Shown here piece after piece: positions 47,101 to 55,272 of a stretch of DNA of 64,000 nucleotides. A model generated the notes under the pieces. That model ran no database searches. It saw nothing but the letters and a program-made list of their open reading frames with translations, and had not been told where the DNA came from. Location of the stretch: positions 1 through 64,000 of the forward strand of contig JALGSU010000031.1 in the NCBI GenBank assembly GCA_029821735.1, written 5' to 3'. Within the stretch, counting starts at the first letter, position 1; every line of letters begins with the position of its first letter. Origin of the DNA: Candidatus Zipacnadia bacterium (GTDB taxonomy: Bacteria; Armatimonadota; Zipacnadia; Zipacnadales; UBA5352). Position numbers and translations under genes: made by a program.

Positions 47101-48101
47101 ACGTCAACGCTGACTCCGCCGGAACCGGGCGCGCAAGCGTCGCCGACGGTACCGACTGGCGGCTGTCTGCCCGGCGAGGGGAGGAGGGTCTGCGTCTCAC
47201 TCGCTACCGAGACATCCCCGCAGGCGCTGACAATCAGACCATCACAGCCAACTCCAAGTCCCGTCAGGTGGCGCAGTACCAAGGTGGCGCGGTGCGCTCG
47301 GGGGATGTCATTTACATCCTGATCGACCCCGAGTTGCTCGCAGCAATGGCGCCTTCGGCAGACCATCGCTTCTACGTGCTCGCCAACGGGCCCGACGAGA
47401 CCATGGCGCGCGGCACCTGGTCGGTCGACCCCGACCCAGGGACCGTGGTCACACCCATTCTGGACATGACTCCGCCACCCACCCCCGGCGCTGCTCCCGG
47501 CCCCCGGCCGGTGCTTGAGATCCCCACTCTGCAGGGCGACCTGACACTCGATGGCCACCTGGACGAGGACCTCTGGCAGCAGGCTGGGGTCTTTGAGAGC
47601 CTCATCCCACTGCGCGGCGCGCGGCTACGGGAGTCGACGCAAGCCTTCGCATTCTTCACCGAGGACGCCCTGGTGCTGGGCTTCCGCTGTTGGGACGCGC
47701 AGATGCAGTACGTGCACTCGGGCCGCTATGCGCGCGACGCGGACCGCATCTGGATGAACGCTGACCACGTGGAGATCTTTCTCGCACCCGGTGTCGAACC
47801 GGAGGCCACGCAGTACCCGTTCTATCAGCTCATGGTGTCGCCAAGTGGCTCGCAATGGGATGGCTACGGGCTCGACGTGGGGTGGGACGGTGAGTGGGAA
47901 GCCGCAGCAACAACGGGCGAGAACTCCTGGTCAGCCGAGGTGCGCATCCCGCTGTCGGAACTCGAGGGCGCCGACTCGGCGACCACCTGGCGCGCCAACG
48001 TCGCGCGCTACCGGTCCGTGGTGCGGGAGTGGGGTACCTGGGCTCCGCTTGAGCACGGGCTTCAGAAGCCGCTGGGCTTCGGCGTGATCCGGCGCCCATA
48101 G
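44154..48101 (+). CDS. Very large secreted protein with TIM-barrel-like and C-terminal CBM9-like domains
   Basis: A 1315-residue exported protein. The ATG at 44154 has AAGGAG 9 nt upstream and precedes a signal peptide (residues 1-26). Residues of about 30-260 are a beta-sandwich. Residues of about 275-600 read like a TIM barrel of a glycoside hydrolase (VIAELDLHGFGLDIASDRG, QDGFRMGVVTNGGNPF, LLGCWQGGYVPATMYVYG). Beta domains follow. The last 190 residues (about 1122-1312) are a CBM9-like module (LTLDGHLDEDLWQQAGV, AFAFFTEDALVLGFRCWD, ADHVEIFLAPG). No named glycosidase family can be assigned by eye. It is a single-gene run; its last 40 nt overlap the end of the convergent amidohydrolase. Confidence 0.7.
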   Translation: MFRNISKPACSAFLMLVVSMTWTSAADTLSTSADLYPTPATAWTLSAKQAGFDQITPENAPDGLLASPLRMVITDGKTGRDLSGTTRRTDFTARRTARFAQALDLPDVRATHSLAAGDMLTWRVEIANDGREEVWLEIALVAPLALGDPLSYWDGADLHESLEGDAGRDEIDLTFPASAVFDADTGLTVGVRPDSLISHLASHVDDDRTLTYGTRFVIPPGESAAVEFVLFTFVPTFGHVDAIYGYQQRFPEAFDISDDVDPRITRSGTDTLGYGRAAQNVSEESEVTERVTRVRAGYGSWDWAYAPFRRCGDWLGRSEVWDWEMDETERARVESRAAKFWCDLKDPERFRADRAAGWSNIDMRFNTALVFYLISWMEEHLLEQLDGEDFMYPYGESGSRLNWVTGTSFERHVFPWGTVYEDTIRRDIPEVIAELDLHGFGLDIASDRGRFRGELSRYIPGWAWDEEGRFIHAGVGQRLLLDYVRGLRQDGFRMGVVTNGGNPFMVATASDSLLNEAKDQPNLRYDTFKQTRWFFGSKRIHLHSGGGFDNPALNVDWQNFTPDQVRLFYQDHLNEWLLGCWQGGYVPATMYVYGRESVTRAMPALIDVQGRGYRSVPACQGDARLERARYGQGLQSVLAISNPTTETVSSDEHILSPYLCEGAALPVAYDGEALEFDLDDASTRLPIDLWRKQTRLVCTPIALRAADGAPLALSGSSSGRVSADRITWTLALVAPDARTVRLQVEAPPDFALDQVRLNGARVDLAAPLSLRAGENQLVVRCTSLVFRSPERALVDFPYAGSVLAPTDPANEREAAAAQMLRDFFAFHEQTTLPDGFADVQPAIVISTEGERGISVDDGTLRIRGATPFDTQQLTARLIRLLMDRKYEFVHPFAETVPLQPTRDMLATIGVNKSSYFPQIEVAGREVPGRLVGTQLPGVEVVRAREARPEYESPMSAGFYADENVCAWAVKAPMLVDYASVSVYVNADSAGTGRASVADGTDWRLSARRGEEGLRLTRYRDIPAGADNQTITANSKSRQVAQYQGGAVRSGDVIYILIDPELLAAMAPSADHRFYVLANGPDETMARGTWSVDPDPGTVVTPILDMTPPPTPGAAPGPRPVLEIPTLQGDLTLDGHLDEDLWQQAGVFESLIPLRGARLRESTQAFAFFTEDALVLGFRCWDAQMQYVHSGRYARDADRIWMNADHVEIFLAPGVEPEATQYPFYQLMVSPSGSQWDGYGLDVGWDGEWEAAATTGENSWSAEVRIPLSELEGADSATTWRANVARYRSVVREWGTWAPLEHGLQKPLGFGVIRRP

Positions 48102-48819
48102 CCCTGTGCTCTGAGCCCGAGCAGACGCGCGATGTTCAGCCCGAGGACTTTGCGCTTGTCCTCAAACGCGATGCGTGCCCAGCCCACCCAGCCAAGCTGC
48201 GAAGCGGGGTCGATCAGCAACCCGTCAGAGCCGAAGACCACGCGGTCGGCTCCCGCCTCGCGCACCAGATACTCGATGATGCCGTGAGCCGTCTCGGGGT
48301 AGGCCACGTCGGCATAGATGTTCGGATGCCGGCGCATGACCGGCACCAGCGCCTGGGCAAACTCCCACGATCCCCCCACATGAGCCGACAGGAAGTGGGC
48401 GCCCGGGTATATGGGCGCCAGCCGGTCGAGGTCATCGGGCGTCACGTACACCACTCCAGCATCGGTCGGTGGCGCCGGTCCAGAATGGGCACAGCGTGCC
48501 GGGGCGGGTAAGGCTTGTAGCCGCTCATCGCGCCGCTGCGAAATACGCGCTCGACCTCACGCTGCATGATCTCGGGGTAACGGGGGTTGATGCACGCGTA
48601 CCCGAGAAGCCGGTCGGGGTGGCGCGCAATCGCGCGTAGCGTCACATCGTTACTCGCCGGGTCGCCCATCATCAACCCGCCCCACGAGCTGACAATCGAG
48701 CGGTCAACGCCCAGCCGGTCCATGGTGCGCACCAGATTGTCTGCGTCCGTGTGAGGCAGGCACCACTCGGCGGTGCCCATCGACCCCTCGTGCCCGATGT
48801 GACCGTGGGCGTCGAACAC
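48062..48819 (-). pseudogene. Amidohydrolase (COG2159-like), split by a frameshift
   Basis: The first frame starts at a GTG at 48819 (FDAHGHIGHEG, the metal-binding H-x-H) and runs to RRHRPMLEWCT, stopping at 48442. The second frame begins inside it (DAGVVYVTPDDLDRLAP) and carries the second half, with SAHVGGSWEFA (metal His) and VVFGSDGLL (metal Asp), to 48062. Together they give a normal amidohydrolase of about 250 residues, while neither half can work alone. The junction falls in a sequence that reads as PMLEW in one frame and DAGVV in the other, as expected if two copies of a short repeat collapsed. The frame also stays open and sensible upstream of 48819, so the gene may once have been joined to its neighbour. 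Confidence 0.72.
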
Positions 48820-48830
48820 GAACTCGTCCG

Positions 48831-49628
48831 TCAGCGGCCGCCCCGCCCGCAGGCAAGTGACGATCGGATCGTCACCCTCGCGCGGTGCGGGAGGCGCAAG
48901 CTCGGCCAGCGGCGGGAGCTGCTCACCCCCCGATCCTCAAACGCGAGGTCCTCGTACCGCGGCATCATCACCGCTGCGCCAGGGCTCCAGTCCGGCAGGC
49001 CCGTGCCGAAGATCAGCCGGTCGGCACCGAACTGCTCGGCGATCCGCTCGAACGCGCGGTGCCCGAAGAACGCGTGGGTCTCGATGTGCAGATTCGGGCT
49101 ACGTGCCAGCGCGGGCAACAGCTCCCGGTCGCAGTCCCAATCAACGCCGCACAACACCAGTTGCAGCGACGAATGGCGCCCGCACAGGTCCGCCGCGTCA
49201 CCGATGCTCAGTTCCGACACATCCGCGAACAGCGGAATGCGCCGATCCTGCAGAGCGGCGAGAAGCGGGCCGGACACGTCGTCGGTCAGGGGGAAGCCGT
49301 GTGTGCGCGGGTAGATGCGAGCCGCGCGCACTCCGCGCTCGAGCATCTCGGGGACCAGTTCCTCGGCATGCGCCATGCGACCATCGCCGTGAGGCACCAC
49401 GACCCACTGAGGCACGAGCGCGGGACGGTCGGCGATCTCGTCCAGCAACAGGCGGTTGCCGCGGTCGGGGTCGTGCCGAGCGGCCCAGACGTGGTGCACC
49501 AGCGCCGCGCTGATACCGAAATACTCGTACTCAGCGAGGAACTCGTCGGGGCGCGAGATGGCCTCCGGGCGGCTGTACACGCGCCGACCGATCATCGCGC
49601 AACCGTCGAAGAGAGCGGGTTGCGGCAT
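48831..49628 (-). CDS. Amidohydrolase-like protein with probable frameshifted C-terminus
   Basis: A 265-residue protein whose ATG at 49628 overlaps the stop of the preceding URO-D gene (TGATG), implying translational coupling. It has the amidohydrolase-2 layout (FGISAALVHHVWA, GVRAARIYPRTHG, VDWDCDRELL, HIETHAFFGH, RLIFGTGLPDWSPG), but the N-terminal H-x-H pair is absent (PALFDGCAMIGRR) and the C-terminal metal Asp position reads GTGLPD, so metal binding is doubtful. After YEDLAFEDRG the last 30 residues are Arg/Ser-rich and unlike the family. Adding one G to the run of six at 48935-48940 would instead carry the frame smoothly into the next amidohydrolase. A paralogous non-catalytic partner or the first half of a tandem protein are both possible. 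Confidence 0.65.
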   Translation of the reverse strand: MPQPALFDGCAMIGRRVYSRPEAISRPDEFLAEYEYFGISAALVHHVWAARHDPDRGNRLLLDEIADRPALVPQWVVVPHGDGRMAHAEELVPEMLERGVRAARIYPRTHGFPLTDDVSGPLLAALQDRRIPLFADVSELSIGDAADLCGRHSSLQLVLCGVDWDCDRELLPALARSPNLHIETHAFFGHRAFERIAEQFGADRLIFGTGLPDWSPGAAVMMPRYEDLAFEDRGVSSSRRWPSLRLPHRARVTIRSSLACGRGGR

Positions 49629-50608
49629 CAGTAGCGCCCGCACCGTCGGGCCGTCTGGATCATCGTGTGCACGACCTCTGGCCGGGTCTGCCGGGGGATG
49701 CCCTCACCCGTATTGAAGATGTAGCCGCCGCCGGGTTTGCCCGCCTCCACAACGCGCCGCGTCTCCTCCTCGACCTCAGCCACGTCGTCGCAGTTCATCA
49801 GCTTGATGGGATCGGCGTTGCCCGACAGGCAGACGCGATCTCCGATGGCCGCCTTCATCTGGCCAAGGTCCACTCCCTCGCCCACGTTGATGATCTCGAA
49901 GCGCTCGGCGGCAAGCTCCAGGTGCGCCGGGGAGTGCTCGCCCGCATGGTAGATCACCACGCCCCCGTGCGCGCGCAGGGCGTCGCTCACCCTCGCGGCT
50001 GGCTCCAGCGCGAAGTCAGCGAAGTGCCGGGGCGAGAGGAAGCCTGAGGAGGCCACGCAATCGCCCAGCCAGATGGCGTCAGCCCCCGCGTCAAGCTGGG
50101 CGATCCCCCACGTCGTCATCAGTTCGACGAAGAACTCCGCCGTGTCGCGCAGCAGCGCCGGATCGTCCAGCACCATGATCAGGCCCTCGCGGATGCCATA
50201 CAGCAGAGCCACCGAACTGAAGGGCCCTGCCACGCGCCCGTCCAGGTGGACGGGCATGCGGCCGTCACTGCTGGCGTCAGGGATCTTCAGCCCACGCAGC
50301 GTGTCCGGATCGGCCGGTAGCGTGCCGACGGCGGCGGGCGGCATGCGTTCGCCCACGGTCGTGGCCACGCCCAGGGGCTCGAACTCGATGTAGTCGTCCG
50401 GATGCAGCAGGATCCAGTCATAGTCGAAGCGCTCAACCGCCTGCACCTGGCACTTGACCATGTCCTGCGCGCTGAGGATGTAACGCGCGTAGTCGATGTC
50501 ATACATCTCGACATCGAACTCCTCGCCCAGCGCGAAGACCGGCACGCGCGAAGGTGTGCCCAGCCGCGCGCACGTCCTCAGGTCATCAACCACGCCACGG
50601 TAGGCCAT
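49628..50608 (-). CDS. Uroporphyrinogen decarboxylase (URO-D) superfamily protein
   Basis: A 326-residue cytoplasmic protein with GAGGTG upstream of its ATG. It has the URO-D/MtaA fold pattern: RVPVFALGEEFDVEMY at the start, GPFSSVALLYG, DAGADAIWLGDCVASSGFLSP, HGGVVIYHAGEHSP, DRVCLSGNADP and GGYIFNTGEGIPRQT. Corrinoid methyltransferases of the MtaA kind bind zinc through H-x-C and a later Cys; here these positions read H-A-G and N-T-G, so the metal site seems to be lost. The C-terminal F-N-x-G-x-G-I form is closer to HemE, but HemE is a housekeeping gene and this context argues against it. It is coupled to the following amidohydrolase-like gene by a TGATG overlap and lies 60 nt after the 1090-aa secreted protein. 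Confidence 0.82.
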   Translation of the reverse strand: MAYRGVVDDLRTCARLGTPSRVPVFALGEEFDVEMYDIDYARYILSAQDMVKCQVQAVERFDYDWILLHPDDYIEFEPLGVATTVGERMPPAAVGTLPADPDTLRGLKIPDASSDGRMPVHLDGRVAGPFSSVALLYGIREGLIMVLDDPALLRDTAEFFVELMTTWGIAQLDAGADAIWLGDCVASSGFLSPRHFADFALEPAARVSDALRAHGGVVIYHAGEHSPAHLELAAERFEIINVGEGVDLGQMKAAIGDRVCLSGNADPIKLMNCDDVAEVEEETRRVVEAGKPGGGYIFNTGEGIPRQTRPEVVHTMIQTARRCGRY

Positions 50609-50668
50609 GTCGCATCACCTCAACTTCGCCGATTACCATGCCAGCGCTCGGCATGGGGCGATCACCCT

Positions 50669-53600
50669 TCACTCATCCGCAGGCGCGATGGGCAGACGCG
50701 TCCAGGTCTTCCCGTCCTCGCGCACCGTGCCCGTGCCCACGCTCACGCGCTCGCCATTGAGGAAGAACCGCAGCGGCGTGCGCATCCCCGTCACCAGCAG
50801 GCTGCGGGCAGACTGCTCACGCGCCTCGCGCACGTCGAAGTTCGGTCGCAGGAAGCGCCCGAGCGCCGATTCCCATTCGGCCGGGCCGGCGTGCAGACCC
50901 ATGCCCGCGTCCTCCTGGAGCTTCTCGACCCCGAGGTCGCCCCCGGGCGGCGGCAGGTGGTAGTCCACCCGCACCCAGTTCTCGTTTGGCCGCACCGTGA
51001 TGCGCCCACAGCCAAAGGCCCCGTCGGCGCGGATAATCGCGCCCTCGGGCGTGGTCAGTTCGAGCGGAACCGGATCGATGAAGGGATTGACCGCCTCCCA
51101 TGTGCCGCTGATGGGCTCGACCTTCAGCATGGCCGGCTGACCGGGCAATGTGCGCAGCGTCGCCCCGGCCTTCTCCGCCAGGCCCGTACGGCTGAGCTGG
51201 CCCAGCGGGGAGTCCAGCAGCATGTCGTCAGGCAGCCACGGCCACTCGCCGTTCACTCGCGCGTAGGGGACGGCCCGAGACGGCGCCCACGGACGGCTGT
51301 ATCGCTCACGCTCGATTGAGGTGTCGAAGCCCATCTCCAGCAGATCGTCACCCGTGGTCCACGACACGTCCAGCACGCGATCCTCCGCTCGCCAGTCGGC
51401 CTGCACTTGCATCTGCTGCAGGTGTGCGCGGAAATCGGCGAAGTCCTCGTAGTCCTCGGCGTCGGCCAACTCCACGAGCCAGCCTGCGGTTGCGTTCATC
51501 AACTGCGACCATGCGCCATCGGCGGGCAAAGCCTGGTCCGTCTTGAGCACGTAGGAGTCGAGATTCAGCCGTGGGTATTCGTAGCTGATGACGACCTCGC
51601 TCTCGCGCCCCAGGTCAGTGGCGGGCAGCGGGATCAGGCCCACATATGTGGCGCCCTCGTCGAGGGCGATGCGGTCGAGATGCTTCGCGCTGAACGGGAA
51701 GCCCTCGACGGGCGTATCGTTGACGAAGATCCGCCGCTGGTCCTCGGGCCCGTAAGCGAAGACGGACACGCGACTGAACAGGCTCTCGATGCCGTCTGCG
51801 CAGAACTCGCCCCACATGTGCGGCTCCGGCGGACGCATGACATAGATCATCTTGTTCTCGTGCTGGAGCATGGCCGCCAGCGGCGCGGCCTTGACCTTCT
51901 CCTTCGGCTCGTGCTCATAGGGGTTGACCGGTGCGTCATTCATGTAGGCCCACACGAACATCACGCCGAGGTCATCCAGCGTAGTGGCCGTCTCGGGCGA
52001 TCGGTTCCAGACCGCCTGGTTGGGCCACTCCTCACCGGGGTCGATCTGGATCGAGCCCAGCGCGTAGTGCTGGCCCATATAGGTCGTGTAGTGGATAGGC
52101 TCCGGAGCCAGGCCACGCACGTAGCTGGCCCCCACCGAGAGGAAGGGAAGCGGCTTGAGGTCGATCGCGTTAGCCTCCCACTCTTCGCCCCACGGGGCAA
52201 GGTGGGCCACCCGCCCCGGCGAGGCCGAATCGAAGCCGAAGGCGCGCAGGTCATGGACTGTCTCGCGGCCCATGTCGATGAACGCGCCCTCGCGCGAGAG
52301 CGTGTGCAGCACCGCCCGCGGGATGTCCTGATCCAGGAGCAAGGTCTCGATCCGGTAGCGCCGCGACACTGGCGAGACGTGCCGCCGCAGGCCCGGGTGG
52401 TAGGTCGAGTTCAGCTCCCAGATCATCTTCTCGAGCGCAAGCTCCGCCTTCAGGCGCACCAGCGGGTCGGTGCTGTGAGTCGCGGCGGTCTTGAGCGTCG
52501 ATAGCGAGATGCCCTGATAGAAAGAATCGCCGCGCTCCTGGATGACCCCACCCAGGAACATCATCTGGCGGTTCATCAGCGACAGGTTGCGCTGGGCCAT
52601 GGTCATCAGGTCGCGGTCGTCGAGCATCTCGCCGGCCAGCAGCGCCTCGGAGCGGAACTGGCACTGGTGGTTGAGAGTCGCCATGCTGCCATGGTAGCCG
52701 ACGCGGGTGCGTATCTCGTCTTCAGCAAAGGGCCGCGTCCATCGGCACTTCGTGTTCATGTACAGATGGTATCGCGCCGCCTCCGGCAGCATATGCCCGC
52801 AGTCCAGCAGCGTGATGATCGGGTCGACGTGTGAGTGTCCCATGAAGTAGCCGGGCCCCACTGACAGCAGGCCGTCCACTGCCGCGGCGTACCACTCCGG
52901 GTCCATCGCCTCCGCGCCCATCATGCGCACATACAGCGGCTGGCCCTTCTCATCCCAGCGCGTCTTGATGCTCGCGACCTCGCGCACTCGCTCCTGCATC
53001 CATTCGGGCAGGTCATCGTGCCGAGACTGATATTCCGCGATCAGAGCAGGCAGGTCCTCGGGAACGTGCGTGGTCGGCTCGCCATCGGGGCCCTCCGCCC
53101 GCAGGCGGGTTGCGAGCAAGCCGACGTCGGCGGGCGCTGGCAGAGCGCCAATCTGCTGATCGGCTTTTGGTCGCACGGTGACGATCAACTCGGGCTGCTC
53201 GATCCAGATGCGTGCGATACCGAGGCCACCGGCGTGCCCGCCGAACTCGGGGTTGAAGCTCTCCGCCTTCGCGACCAGGAAGCCACAGTCCTCGAGTTGC
53301 TTCAGCCGCGTCGGCAGGTCCGCGCCAAAGTCGCCAGACATGAGCGTCGCGGTCACGTCCACTTCGCCCACGGGCTTGCGCTCACATACCAGCGCGTCGC
53401 CCAGCGGCTCCGCAAAGCGGTCGTGACCAGCGTCGAAGGCGCCGCCCTCCCGCCAGTAGCCCAAGCCGTTGAGCCATGCGTTCCATGTCGGACCGATCTC
53501 GGGGTCATCGGTCCACGGCTGCCGCAGCAGCCAGGTCCGCGCGTGCCATTCCGGCGGGTCCTCTTCAGCGATGGGCCAGGTCCGCACCGAGTAGTCCTTG

Positions 53601-53941
53601 ACGCGCAGGAACTCCTGGCCCGTCCATGACATCACCAGCTTCGCGGACACAATCTCGTTGCCGGCTGCAAGCTGCTCGTGCAGCGATGCCGCACAGCCGG
53701 GGAAGCGGATGAGCAAGAAGCGGTGCACAGCGTCGAAGAACAGCGGCCGCTCGCGGTCGGCATCGCTCAGCCACTGCTCCTGAGTCTGATCCCAGTAACG
53801 GGCGCTGATCAACGCGGTCATGGGGGCGTCGAAGCGCAACTCGACGGCCGCATCGTCACCCGGTGATGGCGTGGCCGCGATCGCGAACAGGATGAAGGAC
53901 GCGGCGATGGCGCACACGCGCGAACCGATCTGAGCAGGCAT
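50669..53941 (-). CDS. Large secreted protein of unknown family, helical-toroid plus beta-sandwich layout
   Basis: A 1090-residue exported protein with GAGGTGG 5 nt before its ATG and a signal peptide of about 27 residues. Residues of about 30-260 are beta-rich (PLFFDAVHRFLLIRFPG, WNAWLNGLGYWREGG). Residues of about 300-600 are helical with many aromatic and His residues (YFMGHSHVDPIITLLDCGHM, VGYHGSMATLNHQCQFRSE), recalling the alpha/alpha toroid of polysaccharide lyases. The rest is beta-sandwich with clustered aromatics. This order resembles chondroitin/hyaluronate-lyase or heparinase-like proteins, but I see no diagnostic catalytic motif and do not name a family. It heads the minus-strand run with the URO-D and amidohydrolase genes. 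Confidence 0.65.
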   Translation of the reverse strand: MPAQIGSRVCAIAASFILFAIAATPSPGDDAAVELRFDAPMTALISARYWDQTQEQWLSDADRERPLFFDAVHRFLLIRFPGCAASLHEQLAAGNEIVSAKLVMSWTGQEFLRVKDYSVRTWPIAEEDPPEWHARTWLLRQPWTDDPEIGPTWNAWLNGLGYWREGGAFDAGHDRFAEPLGDALVCERKPVGEVDVTATLMSGDFGADLPTRLKQLEDCGFLVAKAESFNPEFGGHAGGLGIARIWIEQPELIVTVRPKADQQIGALPAPADVGLLATRLRAEGPDGEPTTHVPEDLPALIAEYQSRHDDLPEWMQERVREVASIKTRWDEKGQPLYVRMMGAEAMDPEWYAAAVDGLLSVGPGYFMGHSHVDPIITLLDCGHMLPEAARYHLYMNTKCRWTRPFAEDEIRTRVGYHGSMATLNHQCQFRSEALLAGEMLDDRDLMTMAQRNLSLMNRQMMFLGGVIQERGDSFYQGISLSTLKTAATHSTDPLVRLKAELALEKMIWELNSTYHPGLRRHVSPVSRRYRIETLLLDQDIPRAVLHTLSREGAFIDMGRETVHDLRAFGFDSASPGRVAHLAPWGEEWEANAIDLKPLPFLSVGASYVRGLAPEPIHYTTYMGQHYALGSIQIDPGEEWPNQAVWNRSPETATTLDDLGVMFVWAYMNDAPVNPYEHEPKEKVKAAPLAAMLQHENKMIYVMRPPEPHMWGEFCADGIESLFSRVSVFAYGPEDQRRIFVNDTPVEGFPFSAKHLDRIALDEGATYVGLIPLPATDLGRESEVVISYEYPRLNLDSYVLKTDQALPADGAWSQLMNATAGWLVELADAEDYEDFADFRAHLQQMQVQADWRAEDRVLDVSWTTGDDLLEMGFDTSIERERYSRPWAPSRAVPYARVNGEWPWLPDDMLLDSPLGQLSRTGLAEKAGATLRTLPGQPAMLKVEPISGTWEAVNPFIDPVPLELTTPEGAIIRADGAFGCGRITVRPNENWVRVDYHLPPPGGDLGVEKLQEDAGMGLHAGPAEWESALGRFLRPNFDVREAREQSARSLLVTGMRTPLRFFLNGERVSVGTGTVREDGKTWTRLPIAPADE

Positions 53942-54042
53942 GATCCACCTCGGAAGCGGAGGGCTGGCCGACCGCAGTGGGCCTTCGCCACAGGCCAGCC
54001 GTCACCTGCACCTCGCCCCGCAGCATGTTCCCGGCAGGAAAG

Positions 54043-54057
54043 CCGCCTCACAGGCGG
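54043..54057 (+). repeat. Small hairpin in the leader of the URO-D/ceramidase-like/GH2-like run
   Basis: CCGCCT and AGGCGG pair perfectly around CAC, 55 nt before the start at 54112. It lies in the 170-bp gap between the leftward 1090-aa gene and the rightward run. It may be a leader hairpin or chance in GC-rich DNA. Confidence 0.25.
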
Positions 54058-54111
54058 AACAGTCTCAGTGCGCGCGATCCCGAGCGCCAGCCCTGCACAG
54101 GAGCGCCAGCC

Positions 54112-55263
54112 ATGATCAGCCCCCGCGAAAATCTGCTGCGGGTCCTCCGCCACGAGCAACCGGAGTGGCTACCGGTCACCGGCCACTGCGACCCCTACAA
54201 CCAGCCGAACCGCGCGGGGATGGACCCGGACCTGGCGACGACGCTGGGCGAGGTGCGGTGGGGTGGCACGGCGACGGTCGAGTTCTCGCGCGCGCTTGGC
54301 CTCGACATCATGGACTGGTTCGGCATGCCGGCGGTGCGCATCTCGCGGCGGGAGGTGACCGTCGAGCGGACAGTGGCCGGTGATGAGACGACCGTCGTCT
54401 GGCACACTCCCGCCGGCGACCTGCGCGAAGTGATACGCGTCTGCCGCGACAGCACCGGCGCGGTCTCCAGCAACCGGACCGAGCACATGGTCAGGGGGCC
54501 GCAGGACCTCGATGCCCTGGCCACCATCCATGAGGACGAAGTCATCGAGGCCGATCCTGAGGGCGTGGCGCGCACCCACGAGCGGCACCAACTGATCGGC
54601 GATGAGGGCCTGCTGCTGGGCACCATGTTCGGCACGCCCCTCGGCATGATGTTCCGCGTCTATTCGGGCGTCGCGCCGCTCGCCTACCTGTGGGCCGACG
54701 CACCGGACGCTCTGCGCGATTGTTTCGCGGTCATGGAGGCCAACTACCGGCGGCGCCTGGACATCGGCGTGCAATCGGACATCGACGTCGTTGTCAGCGT
54801 TGACGACACCTCGACCACTGCGATCTCGCCGGCGATGTTCGAGGCCTGCAATATAGATCTCACCGACGCCCGTGCCGACGCCGCCCACGCTGCTGGCAAG
54901 TTCTACTTCCACCACTCATGCGGACTCATTCGCGACTTGCTGCCCCTCTATCGGCAGACGCGGATGGACGCCGTGCACGCCTTCACGGTCCCCCCCTGCG
55001 GCGACGTGACCATCGCCGAAGGCCGTGCGGCCCTCGGGGATCGGATCACCCTCATCGCGGGTCTTGATCTGCTGTCCGGCCCGCTGGAAGACCGGGAGGC
55101 AGTCCGGACTGACATCCACCGCATGGTCCGCGAGTCCGGTATGGGGGATCACGTCATACTGTCCGTCGCCGCCTACCCCAACCGAACCATGGAGCAGACG
55201 AAGTTCGTCGTGGACTGCTGCCGAGAGATGGGCGGGCAGCGACGCCCATCCACTGACGCATAG
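54112..55263 (+). CDS. Uroporphyrinogen decarboxylase (URO-D) superfamily protein
   Basis: A 383-residue protein. The ATG at 54112 (MISPRENLLRVLRHEQPEWLP, a standard URO-D opening) has AGGAG about 9 nt upstream; the frame is open 45 codons further back without coding character. DIDVVVSVDDTSTTAISP, GKFYFHHSCGLIRDLLP, DAVHAFTVPPCGDVTI and DRITLIAGLDLLSG are the family landmarks. The H-S-C metal motif of the MtaA-type enzymes is present, but the C-terminal Cys position reads LSVAAYPNRT, so the zinc site would lack one ligand. Its stop TAG is part of the AGGAG ribosome site of the next gene, suggesting tight co-expression with the ceramidase-like protein. Confidence 0.85.
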   Translation: MISPRENLLRVLRHEQPEWLPVTGHCDPYNQPNRAGMDPDLATTLGEVRWGGTATVEFSRALGLDIMDWFGMPAVRISRREVTVERTVAGDETTVVWHTPAGDLREVIRVCRDSTGAVSSNRTEHMVRGPQDLDALATIHEDEVIEADPEGVARTHERHQLIGDEGLLLGTMFGTPLGMMFRVYSGVAPLAYLWADAPDALRDCFAVMEANYRRRLDIGVQSDIDVVVSVDDTSTTAISPAMFEACNIDLTDARADAAHAAGKFYFHHSCGLIRDLLPLYRQTRMDAVHAFTVPPCGDVTIAEGRAALGDRITLIAGLDLLSGPLEDREAVRTDIHRMVRESGMGDHVILSVAAYPNRTMEQTKFVVDCCREMGGQRRPSTDA

Positions 55264-55272
55264 GAGACTTCC

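Noticed and set aside
44736..47558. Open frame of 940 codons on the minus strand
   Set aside because: Shadow of the 1315-aa secreted protein gene; that gene has the ribosome site, signal peptide and recognisable domains.
49628..50608. Housekeeping HemE (heme biosynthesis)
   Set aside because: The C-terminal phrase resembles HemE, but the protein lies in a secreted-enzyme/amidohydrolase run with three more URO-D paralogues and no other heme gene.
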